A stretch of DNA of 27,595 nucleotides. Source: Purshia tridentata (taxonomy: Eukaryota > Streptophyta > Magnoliopsida > Rosales > Rosaceae). Below the pieces are notes generated by a model. That model made no database searches. It was not told the DNA's origin and saw nothing but the letters and a program-made list of their open reading frames with translations. The DNA lies in the NCBI GenBank assembly GCA_003254885.1, contig QANT01008894.1:1-27595 (forward strand), given 5' to 3'. The position numbers and the translations under genes were made by a program. This document shows positions 19,455 through 27,595 of the stretch, piece by piece. Each line of letters opens with the position of its first letter. Position 1 is the first letter of the stretch.

Positions 19455-22400
19455 ATGGGCGAAAAAAGCGACAATGAACTTAGTGTTAAATCTGACCCTT
19501 CACCTCTCATTATTCAACATGAATCTTCCTCTCAAATTGGAATCAAGCTTGATGGTTCCAATTACCGATTGTGGTCGAAGGTGCTAGAGATGCATATTGC
19601 TGCCCGTGAGAAATATGGTTATATTTCTGGGGATTCTCCTAAACCACAGAATGGGGATCCGAGGCTTGGCAAGTGGAAGGCTGAAAATGCTTTGGTGAAA
19701 TCCTGGCTAATCAATTTTATGACTCCAAATCTCATGGTCAACTTCATTCAACTCGACACTGCAAAGGACGTGTGGGATACTGTCTCCAAGACTTTTCATG
19801 ATGGATCCGATGCCTCACAGGTTTATGAGTTAATGAAGAAGGCTTTCCAAATGCGTCAAAATGGACGTCCACTCGCTACATATTACACCGAACTCAATGC
19901 TGTATTCATGGAGCTTGATTATCGTCATCCCAATAACATGACAGATCCTGATGATGTTGCTGCATTGAAAACACGTACCTCTGAAGAACGTGTCTACATG
20001 TTCCTAGCCGGACTTGATTCTAACTTGGATCAAGTTAGAAGTCGTGTTCTTTCGACTACTCTACTTCCAGGTCTAGAGGAAACCTACTCTATTGTCCGTC
20101 GAGAGGCTCAACGTCAACTTACTATGACAGTTGATGCTCCGCAGGAGGCCTCTGCATTAGTGACTAAAAAACCCCAGTTTCAGCCAACTCCTACTTCTAC
20201 AACGAGTGGTTCTCAGGCTCCATCAGCCAATACTCCTGCTTCTTCCGGTTATGGAATCCGATGTTCTCATTGTGGTCGGACTAATCATGTTCGAGAGAAT
20301 TGTTGGAAGATTAATGGCTATCCTGAGTGGTTTAAGTTGAAGAATGCTCAACGGAAGAGCACCCAGACCTCCCACGCAAACTCTGCCTCTACTGTGCTAC
20401 TGTCTTCATCTTCGGTAGCCTCTGCCTCTCAGGTTTCTCTGGCTGATTCTTTTATTCCCTCTACCATCACAGGTAACTTTGGATTTGCCTTAACTTCTAC
20501 TTCTACTTCTAACAAGCCTTGGATCATTGATTCTGGGGCTTCTGATCACATGACTGGTGATTCTTCTCAGTTAGTTTCTTTTACTACACCTTGTCGTACT
20601 GCTGTTAGGGTTGCTAATGGAGCCTCTATCCCTGTACAAGGGGCTGGTTCTCTCCCTTTAACCTCTACATTGTCTCTGTCTTCAGTTTTACATGTTCCAA
20701 GTCTATCCAATAATTTACTCTCTATCAGTCAACTCACAAGAAATCTAAATTGCTTTGTCACTTTTTTCTCTACCCATTGTGTATTTCAGGATCTTCTCAC
20801 GAAGACGACGATTGGAATTGGTAAAGAGAGAGGGGGTCTGTATTACTTGGAGAAGGCTGAGCCTTTTACATCTGGCAAAGTGTGTCAAGTAGTAAGGGAT
20901 CAAATCCAAGCCCAAGAGGAAATCATGTTATGGCATCGCAGATTAGGACATCCATCATTTTCTTATTTAGAGCGCTTATTGCCCAAGTTATTTTCAAACG
21001 TTTCTGTTTCCAAGTTAATATGTGAACATTGCATTTTTTCAAAAAGTCATCGTGTTTCTTTTAATCCAAGTTTTAATAAAAGTGATGTTCCTTTCTCTCT
21101 TATTCATACTGATGTTTGGGGTCCATTCTCAACTTCTACTTCTACTGGTGCTAGATGGTTTGTCTCTTTTATTGATGATTGCACTCGTGTGTGTTGGATT
21201 TATTTGATGAAATCTAAAAGTGAAGTCAGCTGTATTATTCCTAAATTTTATAATTTAATTTTCACTCAATTTCATTCTACTATTCAAGTTCTGCGGTCTG
21301 ATAATGGTCGTGAGTATCTTAACCATTCTTTAATTGAGTTTTTCGAGCAACATGGCATCATCCACCAAACCACCACTGCATATACTCCACAACAGAACGA
21401 TATAGCGGAGCGTAAGAATCGCCATCTCCTTGAGGTGGCACGATCCTTATGCTTTACTATGCGTGTTCCTAAACGGTTTTGGGGAGATGCTGTCATGACT
21501 GTTGCCTTTCTAATTAACCGCATGCCTTCTCGTGTTCTAAATTTTCAAACTCCACTTAGCATGTTATCTACCTTTCATTCTATCCCCTCACTTCTCACCA
21601 TTCCTCCTAAGGTTTTTGGGTGTGTTTGTTATGTGCACATTCATGCCCTTCACTGGGATAAATTGGATCCTCGTGCCCGTAAATGTGTGTTTCTTGGTTA
21701 TTCCTCCACTCAAAAAGGGTACAAATGTTTTCATCCACCTTCTGGAAAATTTTTTGTGTCGATGGATGTTGAGTTTTGTGAACAGGAGGCTTATTTCTCA
21801 GGGGGAGTTTCTACTTCTCCTCTTCCAAGGGAGATTAAGAGTGAGGAGGAAGATAAGTTGTGGTCTGAGCAAGAGGGTGAGTTGTGGTCTAAGCGAGAGG
21901 GGGAGTTGTCGACCGAAAGAGAGGGGGAGTTATCGATTGATCCTATTCCTACTATTCCTCTTCCGGATTTGAAAACTTATCAGAGACGAAAGAAGGTATT
22001 AAGTGACTCACAAAGAGAGTTCGCCCCTTTTGATACCAATGTCCAATCGCCGGCTCGTGAGAATGACTATGAGGTACTAGTGTCTTCTCCTCCTTCATTT
22101 GATCCTAATGTCTCTTGTGAATCTAATCCTTCTGTTTCAGAGTCTCTTCCCTTGATCCCACATAGTGAGGGCCAAGGGCAGAGATATCCTACACGTGAAC
22201 GTCATCCCCCTGATAGGTATGGTTTCTCTTCAAATAACAATGTTGAGTATCCCATATCTAACTATGTGTCTTATCATTGCCTATCTAAGTCACATCTAGC
22301 TTTTGCAAACCATTTGTCCTCTGTGCTTATTCCTAACAATATTCAGGAAGCTCTTAGCAATCCAAAGTGGAAAACTGCTATGGTAGAAGAGATGAAAGCT

Positions 22401-23859
22401 CTCCAGAGAAACTCCACTTGGGACATGGTTGAGCTACCTAAAGACAAGAAGGTAGTAGGGTGTAAGTGGGTGTTTACAGTAAAGCATAAGTCAGATGGCT
22501 CTATTGAAAGGTACAAGGCTCGGCTTGTAGCTAAAGGATATACTCAAACTTATGGCGTTGACTATCAGAAGACCTTTGCTCCAGTGGCTAAGATGAATAC
22601 AATAAGAGTTGTCCTATCCTTAGCTGTGAACTTGGATTGGCCGTTACAACAATTTGACGTGAAAAATACATTCCTACATGGAGACCTAGAAGAAGAGGTT
22701 TACATGGATTCTCCTCCAGGATTTATTACTGAAGTTGGAAAGGTGTGTAAGCTAAAGAAGGCCTTATATGGCCTCAAACAGTCACCTAGAGCATGGTTTG
22801 GTCGATTCAGTCACTCTATGAAGGAATATGGCTTTAGACAGTGTCAGGCTGATCATACTCTATTTATCAAACGTAATGGTGATAAGATAACTATGCTAAT
22901 TGTTTATGTGGATGACATGGTGGTTATAGGATGATGAAGGAGAAATAAAAAGACTACAAAGTTATCTAGCTACAAAATTTGAGATGAAGGATCTGGGGTC
23001 TCTCAAGTATTTTTTGGGAATTGAAGTTGCTCGTTCCAAGAAAGGCATCTTCCTGTCGCAGTGCAAATATGTCTTAGACCTATTAACCGAAACTGGAATG
23101 TCAGCTTGTGAGCCTATTGATACTCCAATGGAGGTAAATCATGGGTTAGCAATTTGTCCTGATCAGGTTCCAACTAAGAAAGAGAGGTACCAAAGATTAG
23201 TTGGGAGATTGATATATCTTGCTTATACACAACCTGACTTGTCTTATGTTGTAGGTGTAGTGAGCCAATTTATGCATAATCCAAGTGAAACACATAAGGA
23301 TGCAGTAGATCAGATTCTCAAATATCTAAAGTCTGCTCCTGGCAAGGGAATATTATTTTCAAAGCATGGGCATCTAGATGTGGAAGGTTACACCGACTCT
23401 GATTTTGCAGGCACAAAGGTTGATAGAAAATCTACATCAGGTTATGTGTCGTTTGTTGGCGGTAATCTTGTGACTTGGAGAAGTAAAAAGTAAGAGGTTG
23501 TATCAAGATCTAGTGCTGAGGCAGAATATAGAGCACTTGGTTATGCAATCTGTGAGTTAATTTGGCTGAAAATACTAATGAAAGAGCTGGGGTTTGCATC
23601 TAAAAAACCGATGATTTTGTATTGTGATAATAAGGCAGCAATAGAAATTGCACATAACCCGGTTCAACATGATCGAACCAAGCATATAGAGATGGATAGG
23701 CACTTTATCAGTGATAAGCTAGTGAGTGGTGTCATTCAATTGCTTTATGTGAAAAGTGAAGACCAACTAACTGATGTGATGACTCATGTTGTGTCTAACA
23801 AGCGTTTTTATTCTTCGTTAGACAAGTTGGGCATGTGTGATATCTATGCACTAACTTGA
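19455..23859 (+). pseudogene. Copia gag-pol polyprotein with one frameshift and one stop
   Basis: The ATG at 19455 opens a 1159-codon frame. Gag core is at about residues 25-220, followed by a CCHC zinc knuckle (Cys270, Cys273, His278, Cys283). The protease DSG is at 359-361. Integrase has its HHCC finger (His494, His499, Cys523, Cys526) and D553-D616-E652 with D-D-35-E spacing. Reverse transcriptase starts at about 970, with Asp1068 and YVDDM at 1151-1155. A frameshift (net loss of two bases or gain of one) at about 22928-22932 then brings a stop at 22932. The continuing frame from 22930 carries the rest of reverse transcriptase and RNase H with TDSD, SSAEAEYRA and CDNKAA, and ends at 23859. 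A TAA at 23491, where relatives usually have glutamine (CAA), is a second lesion. All catalytic residues remain. The integrase block QQNDIAERKN has Asp where Gly is usual. The copy cannot make full pol, but Gag, protease and integrase could still be translated. Confidence 0.93.
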
Positions 23860-23866
23860 GCGGGAG
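23858..23866 (+). other. Polypurine tract
   Basis: GAGCGGGAG ends immediately before the 3' LTR. This is the expected plus-strand priming site, with one pyrimidine interruption. Confidence 0.75.
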
Positions 23867-24033
23867 TGTTAGCATGTATATAATTAGCTTTAATTAGCTG
23901 TAATTAGCTGTGTAATAGTTGACTAGGTTGTTCTTTTCTTTCTTGCTTTCCTAGCCTAATTAGAAACTCTTGTAAATCTATATAAACACCTCAATATGAG
24001 AAGAATAGAACAATTCAGTTTTCTAAATCTGCA
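23867..24033 (+). repeat. 3' LTR of the plus-strand copia
   Basis: 167 bp, TGTTAGC...GCA. It differs from the 5' LTR by five transitions and no indels. It abuts truncated pol sequence of a minus-strand copia at 24034, not Helitron DNA. Confidence 0.95.
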
Positions 24034-24463
24034 TGGTCATATGATATGCTTCTATTGCTTGAATGGTTGTATGATATAACCCAGTGGAGAAAGCAGGCAA
24101 TTTTTCAAAGACAAGCTTTTTGCGTGAATCAATAGAAGTGATATTCAAGAATTCAATATTCTCTTCATTTATAGTTTCAAGATGATACCCATTACGACGG
24201 ATATCATTAAAACTGAGTAGGTTTCTTTTTGATTTGCAGGAATATAACGCATCAGCAATTTGAAACTTTGTTCCTTTAGGCAATATCAATGTAGCTTTGC
24301 CATAACCATCAATTAGGGTTATAGACCCTAAGATTGTATTTACATTAGCTTTTGCTAATGTCAAAGTTGAGAAGTATTTCTTATTTCAAAGTATGGTATG
24401 CGTCGTTCCACTGTCTATCAGACAATCATCTTCATTATTGGACAAGTTATTTAAATTCGCCAT
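24034..24463 (-). pseudogene. Copia pol N-terminus (protease), truncated
   Basis: From an ATG at 24461-24463, the minus strand encodes MANLNNLSNNEDDCLIDSG, where DSG is the retropepsin active site. An in-frame TGA follows about six codons later (relatives commonly have Arg or Lys). The frame then continues with LTLAKANVNTI, ALYSCKSKRNLLSF and IRRNGYHLET, the stretch between protease and integrase in this copia lineage. The sequence stops at the junction with the other copia's LTR. The protease product would be cut short by the stop and the enzyme cannot be made. The ATG start, separate from gag, suggests pol was a second cistron. Confidence 0.8.
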
Positions 24464-24655
24464 GCCTTTATTTAATAAAGAAATAAACATAATAAGTAAG
24501 AATTCTTGAAAAATCTAAAGAAAATTTATTAAATGCAAAATATAACCAAAATAGTTCAATTATTTAAAGGAAGCAAATCCTAAAGCCAACTAAAATAAGA
24601 TAAATATAAATCCATCTCAAAATATAAACTACAACATAAAATTTGAATTAAAAAC
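24464..24655 (-). other. Non-coding spacer between gag and pol cistrons
   Basis: A stretch of about 190 bp, very A/T-rich with stops in every frame, separates the gag stop (24656-24658) from the pol ATG. It is not seen in single-polyprotein copia elements. Confidence 0.6.
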
Positions 24656-25739
24656 TTAATCAGTAGCAATAACTCCTCCTCCAATAAGGTGATCAATCCT
24701 TCCATTAGGGTCTTCAAAGAAATCTAACATGTCCAAGTGGGATACATCCACTGGTCCATCATAGTCAGCAAAATTTGTCTTTTTTTCTTTTCCTTTTGCC
24801 TGTGATGCCATATAAAGATCAGCAAGATATTTGGCAGTGCGGCAATCACGCACCCAATGTCCCTTTATTCCACACTGATCACAGATATCATCATTCTTAT
24901 TCGAGGTCCAATTAGATGATCCTCGACCTCTGTCTTGTCTATCACCATTGTTATTCCTTTGACGGTGAGACGGTGCAGATCGGTTATTGGAGGAACGATT
25001 ATAACCATCACGATTCCTTGTGTTATTTCGGTTATGACCACGATCATCATAATCTTGATTACGGTTTTGCCTATTATTATGTCCACGATTACTTGCATGA
25101 GCAATTGCATGATTGGTTTCAAGAATGGGGTTAGAAATAGTATTTGCGTCAAGAATCAAATTAGAGCCAGTTGGGTGAGACTGATGATTTTTCAGCAGTA
25201 GTTCATTATTTTGTTCGGCCACTAGGAGACATGCAATCAGTTCAGAACATTTTTGGAACCTGCGCCCACGATATTGTTGTTGAGGACCACATTAGAAGCA
25301 TGAAATGTTGAAAATTTTTTCTCCAACATGTCGTCTTCAATCACTCTATCCCCACATAATCTTAATTGGGAATGGTTTTGAACATTGTTGAATTGTACTC
25401 ATTGACTGATTTGAAATCTTGCAATCGTAGGTGCATCCAATCATGGCGTGCCTTTAGAAGGATGACAGTCTTTTGATGGTCATATCTTTCCTTCAAGTTG
25501 GTCCAAAGGACAAAAGGATCTTCCTCAATGAGGTATTCATTTTTCAGCCCTTTGTCAAGATGGTGGCGAAGGAAGATCATAGCTTTTGCACGATCTTGCA
25601 AAGATGCTTCATTATTTTCTTGGATTGTATCTCCAAGGCCCTTAGAGGTGAGGTGGATTTTGGCATCAAGGATCCATGAGAGGTAGTTATTGCCAGTGAC
25701 ATCAAGAGCCACGAATTCAAGCTTTGTGATATTCGACAT
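24656..25739 (-). pseudogene. Copia Gag with two frameshifts
   Basis: Structural capsid-type protein of a copia element. I take the ATG at 25737-25739 (MSNITKLEF) as the original start, by family resemblance. In order: a UBN2-like Gag core with YLSWILDAKIHL and AKAMIFLRHHLDKGL; RYDHQKTVILLKARHDW; LRLQDFKSVNEYN; then DDMLEKKFSTFHASNV; then LLVAEQNNELLLKNH; an Asn/Arg-rich basic stretch; and a zinc knuckle CDQCGIKGHWVRDC (C-X2-C-X4-H-X4-C). The end is DHLIGGGVIATD at 24656. Single-base deletions near 25375 and near 25300 each shift the frame, so three fragments remain and no whole Gag is made. The fragments 25362-25865 and 24656-25222 stay open. An upstream 81-bp duplication adds a second copy of the start region. 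Confidence 0.82.
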
Positions 25740-25873
25740 TGTTTTGAACACTAGAAAACAAAATAATAGTGTATTAGGATTCAATAAGCACACGAATTCA
25801 AGCTTTGTGATATTCGACATTGTTTCAAACACTACAAAACAAAATAATAGTGTATTAGGATTCAATAAGCTTA
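25712..25873 (-). repeat. 81-bp in-frame tandem duplication over the gag start
   Basis: Units 25712-25792 and 25793-25873 differ at only a few positions over about 78 bp. The period is 27 codons, so the frame stays open through both and two MSNITKLEF start sequences appear in the same frame. Confidence 0.9.
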
Positions 25874-26604
25874 ATTTAAGCTTTNTTAAGCTTTGAAATA
25901 TGCAATTTCATAAGAACTTTTAGTTCCAAAATAAAATAAAAAGAAGGAACAACAAGTCCTTGATTGCATAGGAGGCACCTTTGGCACTCATTAAAGATTG
26001 AGGAACTTCAGACCTCTCAATCGATTTTAGGATCAAGGAATTAAAGGTTCCGATCATTGGTGATAATCATCAATCACTTAACTAAACATTTTATCGGCAT
26101 AAAATAAGAAATCGAAATTAAAATAAATAAGTAATCAACTTAATATGAATATTCATATATGGCATAAACAAACGTTCTAGGCCTATAGCAAAAAAATATC
26201 CGAAAAGTAAATAAATAATATTCATATACAAAAGCAATTAATATAAAAGGAATTTAATATAGGAAGTTTGCCATAAAAAAATTGGAAAGTAAAAGTCAAT
26301 TTAATGATATTGGATGATCATTAACATTGCCTTCAATTGAAATTATGGCTGTTTCTCATCCGATCAAATGTACGAGTGTATTGAGTAATACAGTATAAAT
26401 AAGAATAACAAATATTGGCATATGCATATGGACGTAAGACAAAAAGAAATAAAAGCAAATATAACACAAAATTGGAGAAGTAAAAGCAATAAATGAAGAA
26501 GAATTAAGGAGCAATGTGGCCGGGTTGTAAACAAAAGTAGGATTGCCGAATGAAAAATTAATAGGAAGGAAAATATACTCAGAGCAATAGTCGTGTTGAT
26601 AACG
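25874..26604 (-). other. 5' leader of the minus-strand copia
   Basis: AT-rich untranslated leader between the LTR and gag. Directly inside the LTR the minus strand reads CGTTATCAACACGAC, probably the primer-binding site; I cannot name the tRNA with confidence. A single undetermined base (n) lies at 25885 within short TTAAGCTTT repeats. The 99-codon frame at 26356-26655 shows no motif. Confidence 0.5.
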
Positions 26605-26816
26605 TGTTATAAAATAATAGAATTGAGAGAGCAGTAATTCTAAACTGAGGGGCAAAATTCCCTTCCCATTGGTCCTTTATTTATAGGCTTCAAAAGTGAC
26701 TCAAGATGAGCATGTGAGTCTTCCCTAATTTACAAGGACTAGACTTCTACTTAATATCAAATACATTTAGATAACTAGATACATTTTGGACATCCATCGA
26801 TTAATTATTCATAACA
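26605..26816 (-). repeat. 5' LTR of the minus-strand copia
   Basis: 212 bp bounded by TGTTAT and ATAACA, a 6-bp terminal inverted repeat. On the minus strand it contains a TATA box, TATAAATAAAGG, at about 26672-26683, placed suitably for transcription toward gag. No second copy exists in the window because the element's 3' end is missing. Confidence 0.75.
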
Positions 26817-27595
26817 TAATGTATATTGTTTTAGACTTTAGTATAAGGTTTTTAATTAAATTAGTTTGGGTTCTTGTTTTATGTTAAATGCAAGGAGTGT
26901 AATTTTGATAATTTCAATGAAATTTCGCTGAAATTATTGTTTTTTAAGGGGTCCGATACGAAACCATCGAGTTACCCAGTTTTTGGCAAAATTTCGATAA
27001 TTAATTTCGGCGAAATTTCGGTCGAAATTTAAAACTCCTTAACAGTTAAAAAGGGCAAAAAATTGCAATAAGGGACGAAGTTTCGACGAAATTTCGATAT
27101 TTTCGTCAACAAACCCAGCTGCCCAGTTTCATTTTCGGCAAAATTCTCTCTCTCTCTCTCCTCCAGATCTCTCACCTTGCGACGCCGACAACTTGCCCAG
27201 CCACCACGAACGTTCGTCCTTGGCCAGAAACACCCGAAACCACTAGTGGATCGATCGATTCTTGTGAAGAACACGCGCATAGTGAGTCAACTCACCTCAC
27301 CATCACCACCACCAGCCGCCGTAAAGAAAACCCGATCCCCACCACCTCCGGCCACCAATCTTCGAAATTTTTGGTGAGTTTTCCTCCTCTAATCATGGGC
27401 TTCCATTCCCCTAAACTTTTGTTTGGAAATTTGTTGGTTTGTGTGATGGATTCATAGTTCAAAGTTGAGGAGGGTTTCACAATTTTGAATTTTTATATTT
27501 TATTAAGTGAAAATATTGAATAAATAATAAATCATAGATCATTCATGAATCATACAATGAAAATTGTATATTTTGTATATTTGATTATTTGTATA
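26817..27595 (+). other. Palindrome-rich segment with an exon-like stretch; no coding gene shown
   Basis: 26919-27096 holds repeated GAAATTTCG motifs, two of them perfect CGAAATTTCG palindromes (27011-27020 and 27087-27096). Such clusters resemble subterminal repeats of plant DNA transposons. After a CT microsatellite (about 27145-27161), the DNA becomes GC-rich and pyrimidine-rich. No ATG occurs from 27162 to 27373, and then comes TTTTTG|GTGAGTTTT, a good 5' splice donor with the intron starting at 27374. This looks like a first, untranslated exon of a plus-strand gene or transposase whose body lies beyond the window. The 66-codon open stretch there starts at TTG, not ATG, and I do not call it. 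Confidence 0.35.

Larger units (their letters stand above)
19046..24033 (+). mobile_element. Nearly complete Ty1/copia LTR retrotransposon
   Basis: The element is 4988 bp, with 167-bp LTRs that begin TGTTAGC and end GCA, a tRNA-iMet primer-binding site directly after the 5' LTR, a gag-pol frame in copia order (protease, integrase, reverse transcriptase, RNase H), and a purine-rich tract before the 3' LTR. The LTRs differ at 5 of 167 positions, all transitions, so insertion was fairly recent. The flanking 5-mers do not match (GCAAA at 19041-19045, TGGTC at 24034-24038). The left flank is Helitron and the right flank is another copia, so the element lacks a target duplication and its flanks have been rearranged. 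Confidence 0.95.
24034..26816 (-). mobile_element. Second copia element, minus strand, 3' half deleted
   Basis: On the minus strand: a 212-bp 5' LTR (26816 to 26605), a leader of about 0.86 kb, gag (25739 to 24656), a spacer of about 190 bp, then a pol frame from 24463 that ends abruptly at the plus-strand copia. Integrase, reverse transcriptase, RNase H and the 3' LTR are missing. Gag motifs (SNITKLEF, LSWILDAKIHL, QKTVILLKA) identify a copia lineage distinct from the plus-strand element. Frameshifts and a stop indicate an older copy. Its right flank at 26817 begins TAATG; the matching target duplication would have been lost with the 3' end. Confidence 0.85.

Noticed and set aside
24865..25201. 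Frames overlapping the zinc-knuckle part of the minus-strand gag
   Set aside because: Ile/Met- or His/Tyr-rich shadows of the Asn/Arg-rich Gag tail in other frames.
24656..25739. Domesticated Gag gene
   Set aside because: Two frameshifts break the frame and the neighbouring LTR and pol mark it as an ordinary decayed element.
1..27595. tRNA or rRNA genes
   Set aside because: No paired A and B box promoter with cloverleaf arms and no rRNA segments were seen; TGGTATC motifs are retroelement primer sites.

Overview
The window is nuclear DNA of a flowering plant, almost certainly a eudicot. It is AT-rich with long gene-free stretches and carries one intact plant-specific regulatory gene. The rest is nested plant transposable elements: Ty1/copia, Helitron, hAT, PIF/Harbinger-type MITE and a TRIM-like remnant. 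The species cannot be fixed from the sequence. The retroelement families look like those common in woody rosids, but that is recollection only.

Layout. 1-2430 is intergenic, with three CACGTG boxes at 1353-1625. 2433-3543 is an inverted-repeat element of about 1.1 kb with an internal 123-bp tandem duplication, and 3732-4199 is a Tourist-like MITE with TTA target duplications. 5100-5512 is a TRIM-like LTR remnant on the minus strand, bracketed by direct repeats. 6865-7821 is the only convincing host gene: a single-exon AT-hook/PPC (AHL) DNA-binding protein of 318 aa in a GC-rich island. 7822-14549 holds no gene I can support, only microsatellites, a recurring AACCTACA array and a doubtful solo LTR. 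14550-19045 is a decayed minus-strand Helitron. Its Rep HUH and two-tyrosine motifs and its PIF1-type helicase are still recognisable. A 1131-bp hAT-like element with an 8-bp target duplication is inserted in it. 19046-24033 is a nearly complete plus-strand copia element with 167-bp LTRs at 97 percent identity and only two polyprotein lesions. 24034-26816 is an older minus-strand copia of another family, keeping its 5' LTR, broken gag and the start of pol. 26817-27595 holds a cluster of CGAAATTTCG palindromes and an exon-like stretch ending in a good splice donor.

No operon or multi-gene system is present. The AHL gene is the functional content; the right half is a transposon nest. Its order can be partly read: hAT entered the Helitron, and the young copia now joins the Helitron to the second copia with no target duplication. 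This implies recombination or flank deletion after insertion. I found no convincing evidence of a new biological system. The most informative points are the TSD-less chimeric copia junction, the codon-exact hAT insertion, and the two-cistron minus-strand copia with an in-frame duplication at its gag start.
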